From assembly GCA_003153505.1 (NCBI GenBank), contig PLZA01000052.1, positions 1-64,000 on the forward strand: 64,000 nt of DNA. The letters run 5' to 3'. The position numbers were made by a program, and so were the translations under genes. Below, one piece after another: positions 1-8,020 of the stretch. This DNA comes from Candidatus Dormiibacterota bacterium. Its GTDB lineage: Bacteria; Chloroflexota; Dormibacteria; Aeolococcales; Aeolococcaceae. How positions within the stretch are numbered: the stretch's first letter is position 1; the number at the start of each line of letters is the position of its first letter. The notes under the pieces were generated by a model. The model was not told the DNA's origin. It searched no databases and saw only the letters and a list, made by a program, of their open reading frames with translations.

Positions 1-625
1 GCCAGACCTTGACCGCGGCGCCGATCCCGATCAGCCAGGCGGCACGTCGCGGGTGCTTTGCCAGACCCGCTACCGCGAGGAGCAGGCAGAGCGCCGGGAT
101 GCTGTCGAACTGGCCGTGCAGGGTCGGCACCGCGATCGCGATCGGGTTCAACGCGTAGAGCCACGCGCTGCGCCACCGCCACCGCCCCCGAATCAGGAGC
201 GCGAGCGTCGGTGCGATGGCCGCGTCCACGATCCAGAAGGGCGCGCGCACCAGGGCGGCGAAGAGGTGGGGGCTGCCGCTTGGCACCGCGGTCGCGGCCA
301 GCGACCACCACCAGTAGATGACCGGCGGGTAGTTGGCGAGCGATGGGAGCCGTTGCGCAAACACGTCGCCGCCGTGACGGAGCTCGTCGCCCAGCTTGCG
401 ATAGGCAAAGAAGATGTCATACGTGCCGCCGTCGAAGAGCAGCGACACAGCGGCTCGCACGCACAGGGCGACGAGCGTGACTGCCAGCAGCCGCAGCACG
501 AGACGTCCGGCTCCGGCATCCGGCGGAGCCGGCGCGAACGCGATCGCGATGCCGGCGAGCCCTGCGCCGGCGAGCAACACCCACGCGAACAGGGTGGCCG
601 TGCCCGCCGCTAGACCGATGGTCAT
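1..625 (-). CDS. Polytopic membrane glycosyltransferase-like protein (GT-C type), 3' end cut by window edge
   Basis: Minus-strand frame open from ATG at 625 to the window edge: MTIGLAAGTATLFAWVLLAG...FDGGTYDIFFAYRKLGDELRHGGDVFAQRLPSLANYPPVIYWWSL...; hydrophobic segments and YPP motif; absent from the ORF track because its stop lies outside the window. Confidence 0.7.
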   Translation of the reverse strand, partial: MTIGLAAGTATLFAWVLLAGAGLAGIAIAFAPAPPDAGAGRLVLRLLAVTLVALCVRAAVSLLFDGGTYDIFFAYRKLGDELRHGGDVFAQRLPSLANYPPVIYWWWSLAATAVPSGSPHLFAALVRAPFWIVDAAIAPTLALLIRGRWRWRSAWLYALNPIAIAVPTLHGQFDSIPALCLLLAVAGLAKHPRRAAWLIGIGAAVKVW

Positions 626-673
626 CTTCGAGGGGTCAGCCTAGCGCCGCTACCCCCGGTGCGGACGCCGCGG

Positions 674-1594
674 TTAGGTCTGCTGCACCTGCAGCATCGC
701 CTGGAGCGCGGCGATGCGCTGCTCGATCGGAGGATGCGTGTCGAAGAGGTGGTGGGTGAATCCACCGTGATGCTGCAGCGGATCGTCGATGCACATCGCC
801 GCAGTGGCGTGGGTCATCTTCACGAAGGGCTTGTCATTTGCCTGCAGCTTCTGGAGCGCATGCAGCAACCCCGTGGGATTGCGAGTGAGCTCGACACTGC
901 TCGCGTCGGCGAGCGACTCGCGGGAGCGTGACAGCGCGAATTGCATGAGCGGGCCGACGATCACCGCGACGACCGAGAGCAGCGCCGCGGCGGCGATGAG
1001 GAGGATGATCAGATAGCCGCCGTCGCGGTTGTTGCCGCCGCGAGTGAAGAACAGCGAGCGCCACAACAGGCTCGCGACCAGTCCGATGAGTGCGACCGAC
1101 GTCGCGACGATCAGGACAAGGCGGACGTCGTAGTTGCGAATGTGGCTCATCTCATGCGCGACCACGCCTTCCAACTCCTCACGATTCATGATGGCGAGCA
1201 GCCCGGTGGTGCACGTGATCGCCGCTTTCTGCGGGCTCGTACCCGTGGCGAAGGCATTCGGCGACCGGTCGTTGATGATGTAGACCTTCGGCATCGGCAG
1301 CCCGGCGCCGATCGCCAGCGTGGAGACGACGTCGTAGAGCACCGGCGCTTGCTGCTGTGTCACCGGCTGCGCACCCGAGACTGCCAGCACCGTTGCCTGA
1401 CCGAGGGTCAGTGACCAGAGCACCACGAGGAGCGCCAGGATCGCGGCGATGACGATGCCCGAGATGCCGCCGCTGACGCCCGAAGCGATATAGCCGATCA
1501 CATAGCCGATCGCGGCCCAAATGATGAAGAAGGCCGTGACCACGACCACGCTCTTGCGCTTGTTGCGAGCAATCTGGTGATACATCGCCTTCAC
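674..1594 (-). CDS. htpX: M48 family zinc metalloprotease HtpX
   Basis: N-terminal TM helices, HEMSH zinc motif, NAFATG; start may be the internal ATG at 1585. Confidence 0.92.
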   Translation of the reverse strand: MKAMYHQIARNKRKSVVVVTAFFIIWAAIGYVIGYIASGVSGGISGIVIAAILALLVVLWSLTLGQATVLAVSGAQPVTQQQAPVLYDVVSTLAIGAGLPMPKVYIINDRSPNAFATGTSPQKAAITCTTGLLAIMNREELEGVVAHEMSHIRNYDVRLVLIVATSVALIGLVASLLWRSLFFTRGGNNRDGGYLIILLIAAAALLSVVAVIVGPLMQFALSRSRESLADASSVELTRNPTGLLHALQKLQANDKPFVKMTHATAAMCIDDPLQHHGGFTHHLFDTHPPIEQRIAALQAMLQVQQT

Positions 1595-1640
1595 TATGCC
1601 ACGGCAGAAGGCGGGGGAAACCGCGGTCCAGTGCGCGGAA

Positions 1641-2927
1641 TCAGATCAGGTCGGCGTAGCGCTCCCTCACGGCTCGCAGGGATGCGGGCACCGGTGTCAG
1701 CGCTTCAGCGCGTGCTGCAACGCAATCGGCGGTCTTGAGGCCGGCGCCGGTGATGTACGCCACGACCGTCTCGTCGCCCTCCCAGCGGCCCGCCCGCGCG
1801 AGGTTTCGGAGCACCGCGACGGTGACCCCACCCGCGGTCTCGGCGAAGATGCCCTCGCTCGCCGCCAGCAGCTCGATGCCCTCGACAAGCTCGTCCTCGG
1901 TGACACTGGCGACGACCCCGCCGGTCTCGCGAGCGATGCGCAGGACGTCGGCGCCGTCGGACGGGTTGCCGATCGCGATCGAGCGGGCAATCGTGGCCGG
2001 CCGCACCGGTACCACCGCCGTCTCGCCGCCGGCGAAGGCTGTCGCGACCGGTGAGCACCCGAGCGCCTGCGCGCCGGTGAGACGGGGCAGCCGCGATCCG
2101 CGTTCAACGAGTCCGAGATCGATCAACTCGCCCGCCGCCTTCCGATGCTTGACGAACTGGCACCCGGACGCCACCGGCACGATGATCTCATCGGGGAGGC
2201 GCCACCCGAGCTGTTCCGTGGTCTCGAAGGTGAGCGTCTTGCTGCCCTCGCTGTAGTAGGGGCGCAGGTTGAGGTTGCAGAAACCCCAGTCGACGCAATC
2301 CGCAAGTTCGGTGCACAGACGGTTGACGTCGTCGTAGCTCCCGTCGACGGCGATGATGGTGGGCCGGAAGATCGAGGTGCCGATCATCTTCGCCGGCTCG
2401 AGGTCGCTGGGGACGACGACCACAGCGCGCAGCCCGGCATGGGCCGCGTATGCAGCCACCGAGTTCGCGAGGTTGCCCGTGCTGGCGCAGGCGATGGTGG
2501 TGAGGCCGTGCTCGCGCGCCCATGTCGCGGCGACGCTCACCACGCGATCCTTGAAGGAGCCGGTCGGGTTCTGCGTGTCGTTCTTGAGATACAGGTTGCG
2601 CAGACCCAGCTCTGCGCCGAGGTTGCGCGCGTGGATCAGGGGCGTGAAACCCTCGCCGAGGGAGATCGGTTCGGTCTCCTCGAGATCGACCGGGAGGAGG
2701 TCGTGATAGCGCCAGATGCTCGGCGGTCCGGCGGCGATGCTCTCACGCGAGATGCGGCGAGCAACCTCCTCGTAGTCGTAGCGCACCTCGAGCGGCCCGA
2801 AGCACCGCTCGCAGATGTTCGTCGCCTCGACGGGGGTCTCGTGGCCGCAGGCGCGACACACGAGGCAGCTGACGTGCGCACCCGACGGAGCGCGTCCGTA
2901 GCGTTCGAGCAGACTGATGGTGGACAT
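1641..2927 (-). CDS. thrC: Threonine synthase
   Basis: N-terminal Cys4 ribbon (CLVCRACGH..CERC), NPTGSFKDR PLP lysine motif, STGNLANSVAAYAA. Confidence 0.93.
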   Translation of the reverse strand: MSTISLLERYGRAPSGAHVSCLVCRACGHETPVEATNICERCFGPLEVRYDYEEVARRISRESIAAGPPSIWRYHDLLPVDLEETEPISLGEGFTPLIHARNLGAELGLRNLYLKNDTQNPTGSFKDRVVSVAATWAREHGLTTIACASTGNLANSVAAYAAHAGLRAVVVVPSDLEPAKMIGTSIFRPTIIAVDGSYDDVNRLCTELADCVDWGFCNLNLRPYYSEGSKTLTFETTEQLGWRLPDEIIVPVASGCQFVKHRKAAGELIDLGLVERGSRLPRLTGAQALGCSPVATAFAGGETAVVPVRPATIARSIAIGNPSDGADVLRIARETGGVVASVTEDELVEGIELLAASEGIFAETAGGVTVAVLRNLARAGRWEGDETVVAYITGAGLKTADCVAARAEALTPVPASLRAVRERYADLI

Positions 2928-3035
2928 AAAAAAACCTCCCGGGCTTGTGGTCCGGGAGGCTTCCCAACGTGGGCGCGTGTGCCCCTACGTCCGGAAACCT
3001 CCGCGGGGCATGATCATGGTTGCGAGCACGACTCT
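2928..3035 (-). promoter_or_regulatory. Candidate attenuator / SD-sequestering leader of thrC
   Basis: Perfect 8-bp stem CCTCCCGG/CCGGGAGG (2935-2942/2952-2959) followed by T7 and the ATG; competing 10-bp pairing between 2993-3002 and 2955-2964. Confidence 0.6.
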
Positions 3036-3117
3036 TGGTGTCAGCACAGTGCGGGCATGCTAACACGGACACCGCGCACGGTCGCAACTCGCATCGGTGA
3101 CGGCTTGTCGCCAACGC

Positions 3118-5430
3118 TCAGATGCGGCGGATGAGATCGCGTTCGACGCGCTCGCGCGTGAGCGCGACAAGCGGGTGGAGGGTGTGGCCGCGCAGCGCCT
3201 GCTCCATCTGCCGGAGCAGGGAGTACAGGCTCTTCACCGCCTTGACGACGTCACCGGTATCAGCGCCGGGCGGAGGCTCGATGTCGGCAAGCGGCACGCC
3301 CGACGCCCACTCGTAGGCGGGGCGGATCTGCTCCAGTGACAGAGGCGGCATCGTCTCGAGCCCGTGCTCACGCTCGAGCTCGACGAAGCGCCGCATCGCA
3401 GTCCGCAGGCGGCGATGCCGTTCCTCGATGCGCGGCGTCGGGAAGTGGCGGCGGGACGGCTGGGGGCGCTCTCGGCCGCGGTCTTCGGCGACGAGGCTCA
3501 CCAGCGTCGCTGCGAGCTCCTCGGGTTTCAGGCCGTCCAGCACCCCGGACGCGATCGCGTCGGCCACCAGCAGCGAGCTCTCCCCATACAGGGAACCGGC
3601 GAGGCGTCCCAGGTCGGTGGGCTCGTCGCCGTCGAGAAAGCCCGCGGCCCGCAACACCGCACGGTGGGCGCGGAACTCGCGACGGAAGCGATGCTGCGAA
3701 CGCTCGAGCTCCTCTTCGGCCCCGGCGAGTGTGGTCTCGATATCGGCGATGCGATGGTGGTGAGCACGGTGCTCGCCGAAGTACGGGCAATGACGGCACG
3801 GCGATTCGTTGAGCCGGTCCTGAAGCGATCGCGTGGTCCGCCGCAGCGCCTCGTAGCGCTGTCCGGGATCGGAGCCTGCCTTGCCGTAGCGGCCCCTGCG
3901 GGCGTCGGTCCAGTGCCCACGGCGGACCCGGCGCAGCGCGAGCTGTGCCTCGCCGAGCTGCGTGGTGGTGGTGAGGAATGAGCTCAGGGTCCGCTCGGTG
4001 CAGGGAATCCGAGGATGCTGAAAGCGCCGTAGCCGGAGATCGTGCAACTCGGCTTCGAGATTGGCCTTGCGATGCTCCCACCGTGCGGAACGCTCCACAG
4101 CCTGGTACTGGCCGAACGAGCTGTCGAGGAGGAGCTCCGCCGCCTCCGCGGACCGGGTCCGGAGCAGGTTGAGCACCATCGTGTATGTGGGGGAGAACTT
4201 GGAGTCGACGGCGAACTCTCCCGAGATGGCGGCATCGTAGATGTCGCGCAGGTCGACGTCACTCTCCTTGAGGATCACGCCGTGCCCGACTGTGTCGATG
4301 CCGCGCCGCCCGGCGCGACCCATGAGCTGGGTCAGCTCACCGCTGGTGAGCGACGCGAAGCTCACGCCGTCGAATTTCGTGAAGCTCGAGATCACACAGG
4401 AGCGTGCCGGCATGTTGAGCCCGAGTGACAATGTCTCGGTGGCGAACACCACCTTGATCAGCCCCTGCTGAAAGAGCCGCTCGACTGTCTCCTTCGCATA
4501 GGGGAGAAGACCGGCGTGATGCATCGCGAGGCCGCGGCGCAGCAGGCGCCGGTCGAGCTCGAGCAGCACGCACTGGCGCTCGTCGGCATCGCTCAACGCC
4601 GCCATGCGTTCAGTGACCGCGACGTCGATGCGCTCCTTCTCATCGTCGGTGGTGAGGTCGATGCCGTGCACGCCACAGCGCTGGAGCGCTTCGCGGCATC
4701 CTCTGCGCGAGAAGATGAAGTAGATCGCCGGCAGCATCGAGCGCTTGCGGAGCACGTCGATCACCTGGAGCATGTCGTTGTCGGGCGCGCGCCGCGCCTC
4801 GCGAAACCTCGGTTGCTGCACAGCGTCTGCCTGGGCCAGCTCCAGGGTGCCGCGCGCGGCGTTGCCGGCCTTGTCGAAGAGGGGATGCAGCGTGTTGTCG
4901 ATGCTCAGCCACATCTCGAGCGCCACCGGGCGTTCGGTGCGCGTGACCGTCTCGATGGTCCCGCGCAGGCCGGACATCCAGGCCGCCACCTCGCCGACGT
5001 TGCTGATGGTCGCGGACAGACCGATCAGCCGGATGTGGTGTGGCGCCTCGATGATCAGCTCTTCCCACACGGTACCGCGTGGGTAGTCGTCGATGTAGTG
5101 GACCTCATCGAGCACGACGTCGCCGACGCGATCGACCCGCGCCGGCTCGTCGTAGAGCACGTTGCGCAGGATCTCTGTTGTCATCACCAGGATCGGTGCT
5201 CCGTCGTTGAGCGTGTGCTCACCGGTGATCAGTCCGATCCGGTGCTCGCCGAATCGCTCGCACAGGTCGTGGAACTTCTGGTTGCTCAGTGCTTTCAGCG
5301 GTGTCGTGTAGACGACATCGGCCGCGTCGGTCAGCGGCCGTCGCAGTGCAGCCGGGGCGTCGAGACGGCGCCAGATCACGTAGTCGGCCACGACGGTCTT
5401 GCCACTCGATGTGGGCGCACTCACCAGCAC
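3118..5430 (-). CDS. Ski2/HelY-like DEAD/DEAH-box RNA helicase (true N-terminus extends upstream)
   Basis: Walker A APTSSGKT, DEVHYIDD, QLMGRAGRRGID; conserved N-terminal LDEFQREAI lies upstream of the first GTG. Confidence 0.88.
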   Translation of the reverse strand: MLVSAPTSSGKTVVADYVIWRRLDAPAALRRPLTDAADVVYTTPLKALSNQKFHDLCERFGEHRIGLITGEHTLNDGAPILVMTTEILRNVLYDEPARVDRVGDVVLDEVHYIDDYPRGTVWEELIIEAPHHIRLIGLSATISNVGEVAAWMSGLRGTIETVTRTERPVALEMWLSIDNTLHPLFDKAGNAARGTLELAQADAVQQPRFREARRAPDNDMLQVIDVLRKRSMLPAIYFIFSRRGCREALQRCGVHGIDLTTDDEKERIDVAVTERMAALSDADERQCVLLELDRRLLRRGLAMHHAGLLPYAKETVERLFQQGLIKVVFATETLSLGLNMPARSCVISSFTKFDGVSFASLTSGELTQLMGRAGRRGIDTVGHGVILKESDVDLRDIYDAAISGEFAVDSKFSPTYTMVLNLLRTRSAEAAELLLDSSFGQYQAVERSARWEHRKANLEAELHDLRLRRFQHPRIPCTERTLSSFLTTTTQLGEAQLALRRVRRGHWTDARRGRYGKAGSDPGQRYEALRRTTRSLQDRLNESPCRHCPYFGEHRAHHHRIADIETTLAGAEEELERSQHRFRREFRAHRAVLRAAGFLDGDEPTDLGRLAGSLYGESSLLVADAIASGVLDGLKPEELAATLVSLVAEDRGRERPQPSRRHFPTPRIEERHRRLRTAMRRFVELEREHGLETMPPLSLEQIRPAYEWASGVPLADIEPPPGADTGDVVKAVKSLYSLLRQMEQALRGHTLHPLVALTRERVERDLIRRI

Positions 5431-5539
5431 GCCGCGTGAGTGCTCGAGCTTGATGATTGCCTCGCGCTGAAACTCATCCAGTACGAACGGCAGCGTCGCC
5501 TGGTATGCCTCGATGAGATCCCGCGTCGGCGGGGCCTGC

Positions 5540-5827
5540 TCAGACGTGGATCAGCTCGAAATGCGAGCCGAGGACGAGCGCCTCGCCGTGGTCGTCGACG
5601 AAGCGCAGGACCTTCTGGCACATCTCGTCGGCGTGACGGCTGTCCGAGCTCACGCACGCCACGCCGATCACCGCGGACTGCCAGAGATCCTGATCCGCGA
5701 CCTCGGCCACGGCCACGTTGAACGTGTTGCGGAGCTTGGCGGTGAGCGACCGAACCACCTGGCGCTTGTCCTTGAGGGATTCGCTGTCCGGCACCTGGAG
5801 GGTGACCATCAGCGTGCCGATGACCAA
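5540..5827 (-). CDS. DUF503 family protein
   Basis: 95 aa: MVIGTLMVTLQVPDSESLKDKRQVVRSL...; apparent TTG start. Confidence 0.8.
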   Translation of the reverse strand: MVIGTLMVTLQVPDSESLKDKRQVVRSLTAKLRNTFNVAVAEVADQDLWQSAVIGVACVSSDSRHADEMCQKVLRFVDDHGEALVLGSHFELIHV

Positions 5828-5860
5828 CGGTACCCCGCTAGCCCTGTGGCCCCGAGGTCA

Positions 5861-6154
5861 TCACAGGGCGTCGAGCAGTTTCTGGCGGAGGACCTCCAGC
5901 TTTTCGAAGTCGTCGACGGACGGTCGGGTCGGCGGCTTGCTCGGGAACTTGAGGTGCTGGACCGCTTCCGAAAGGATGCGCAGCTCGTCGTCGGTCAGCC
6001 GGACGGAGCGCATATGCGGCGCCGGCGCGGTCGGGACCGGGTGGACGGCATCGTCGTTGACGCCGGGCGACAGCGGCGCGTCGAGCTGTTCGGGCTCGGC
6101 GGACCGGAAGAGCTCGTCGCTGCCGCGCAGCTGGGCGCGGCGAAATCCGCGCAT
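5861..6154 (-). CDS. Small hypothetical protein translationally coupled to ParA
   Basis: 97 aa starting MRGFRRAQLRGSDELF; ATG overlaps the parA stop (ATGA at 6154). Confidence 0.6.
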   Translation of the reverse strand: MRGFRRAQLRGSDELFRSAEPEQLDAPLSPGVNDDAVHPVPTAPAPHMRSVRLTDDELRILSEAVQHLKFPSKPPTRPSVDDFEKLEVLRQKLLDAL

Positions 6155-7023
6155 CACCCTCGGGCCGCGCGCACCCGCTCGCGTGGACGTTCCGCGCTCC
6201 CGGAGACCTCGATGGCGTCGCCATCGCCGCGATCCTGGGCGATGACGGCTTTGGCGAGAGCCCGGTAGGAGCGTGCCCCAGGCGAGTTCGGGGCGTACTC
6301 GAGGATCGACTGGCCTGCCAGAGGCGTCTCGGCAAACCTGATCGAGGAGTCGACGGTGATCGGGAACACCAGGTCGGGATACGCGCTCTTGACGAGGTCG
6401 AGCACCTCCTGGCTGTGCAGGGTGCGCGACTTGTACAACGTCGGCAGGATGCCCGCCACGCGGAGATGGCTGTTCAGCTTCGCGCGCACACGGTCGATGG
6501 TGCGCTGCAACTGCTGCATCCCTTTCATGCCGAAGTACTCGCACTGCAGGGGGATGATCACGTCGGTCGACGCGACCAGCGCGTTGATGCAGAGCAGGCC
6601 GAGCGACGGCGGACAGTCGATGACGACGTAGTCATAGCGACCGTCGATCGGCTCGAGCTTCTCCTTGAGGATCGACTCGCGGCCGAACTCGGTGACCAGC
6701 TGGAGCTCGGCCCCGCTGAGATCGATGTTGGCCGGGATGAAATCGAGGCCCATGCCTTCCGAGGTCAGGAGCACGTCGGCGACAGTGACGCGATGGTCGG
6801 TGAGGAGGTCGTAGATCGTCCGCTCCAGCTCGTCAGGCCGCCGGCACCCCATGTTGATGGTCAGATGACCCTGGGGATCGAGATCGACCGCCAGGACCTT
6901 GGGACCGGCCTCGGCGATGGCGGCCGCCAGGTTCACAGCGGTTGTGGTCTTGCCCACACCGCCCTTCTGGTTCGCGACCGAAATGATCCGCGTCATGACT
7001 GGCGCGGTGTCAAGAGATCGCAA
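6154..7023 (-). CDS. parA: ParA/Soj family ATPase
   Basis: ANQKGGVGKTTTAVNLAAA deviant Walker A, DLDPQGHLT, VVIDCPPSLGLL. Confidence 0.92.
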   Translation of the reverse strand: MRSLDTAPVMTRIISVANQKGGVGKTTTAVNLAAAIAEAGPKVLAVDLDPQGHLTINMGCRRPDELERTIYDLLTDHRVTVADVLLTSEGMGLDFIPANIDLSGAELQLVTEFGRESILKEKLEPIDGRYDYVVIDCPPSLGLLCINALVASTDVIIPLQCEYFGMKGMQQLQRTIDRVRAKLNSHLRVAGILPTLYKSRTLHSQEVLDLVKSAYPDLVFPITVDSSIRFAETPLAGQSILEYAPNSPGARSYRALAKAVIAQDRGDGDAIEVSGSAERPRERVRAARG

Positions 7024-7123
7024 AGGGAACGGGCGCGCCTCACTGAGCAGGTATCATAGCGAACCCGATTGCCTCTCTCGGCCGTGGGTCGGGAGCAAGT
7101 GCACTTGCAGCGGTCATTGACCC

Positions 7124-8020
7124 TTGAATCCGGGGTGGTGTTTGGTGTCTGAAGAACGTGTGAAGCCTCGCAGCCTGTTCGTTGACGAGGCTATCGCGCT
7201 TGCGCTCGAGAGCCGCTGGGCGGAGGCGCTTGCTGTCAATCAGGCGCTGGTCGAGCGCCACGGCGCCGAAGAGGACACGCTCAATCGCATCGGCAAGGCG
7301 CTGACCGAGCTTGGCCAGCGCGAGGAGGCGCTCGCGTCGTATTCGGCGTCCCTCCAGCTCAATCCGTTGAACCTGATCGCCCAGAAGAACGTGCGCAAGC
7401 TCACCGCCATGCTGGAGAGCAAGAGCACGGCCGCCGGCCTGGCGGCCGCAATCGACGTCGAGCTGTTCACCGAGGAGCCCGGCAAGAGCGCCATCACGGT
7501 CCTGAGCGCACCCTCGAAGTCGGCGACGGTCGCGATCGCCCCCGGGGACGTCGTCGAGCTCTACCGGGAAGGGTCGACGCTCCGGGCGCAGACGTCGCGA
7601 GGCGTGTCGCTTGGCGAGGTGGACACCAAGATCGCCCGGCGGCTGATCCCGCTGATGGAGACGGGCAACCGGTACTCGGCAGCCGTCGCCCGGCTCGAGG
7701 ACGAGCGGGTCGAGATCATCCTCCGTGAGACCTATCAGGCCTCCGAGAACGCCCGGAAGTCGTCGTTCCCGCTCGCCAAGGGTGGCCGTCGTGAGGAATT
7801 CCGCCCCTACGCCAAGGAGTCGCTCCTGTCATCTCGTGAGATCGACTCCACCCCGCTGGACGATGACGGCGAGGAGGTGGTCGGCCGGCCTATTGCAGAC
7901 AACGCCGAGGACGACCTCGGGGAGCTGGGGATGAGCACGTTCCAGTCCGACGCCGAGGAGGCGCCACCCGGAGCCGACACCGAGGATGACGATGACTCGC
8001 GCCCCGAGGACGAGTACTAG
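7124..8020 (+). CDS. TPR-repeat protein
   Basis: TPR-like DTLNRIGKALTELGQREEALASYSASLQLNPLNLIAQKNV; acidic C-terminus; start may be GTG 7145. Confidence 0.7.
   Translation: MNPGWCLVSEERVKPRSLFVDEAIALALESRWAEALAVNQALVERHGAEEDTLNRIGKALTELGQREEALASYSASLQLNPLNLIAQKNVRKLTAMLESKSTAAGLAAAIDVELFTEEPGKSAITVLSAPSKSATVAIAPGDVVELYREGSTLRAQTSRGVSLGEVDTKIARRLIPLMETGNRYSAAVARLEDERVEIILRETYQASENARKSSFPLAKGGRREEFRPYAKESLLSSREIDSTPLDDDGEEVVGRPIADNAEDDLGELGMSTFQSDAEEAPPGADTEDDDDSRPEDEY

Noticed and set aside
53-613. 186-aa plus-strand ORF
   Set aside because: Low-complexity Arg/Glu-rich shadow ORF antisense to the minus-strand membrane glycosyltransferase.
2928-3035. T-box riboswitch upstream of thrC
   Set aside because: No T-box antiterminator core (UGGNACC) or specifier-loop features; kept only as an unclassified attenuator.
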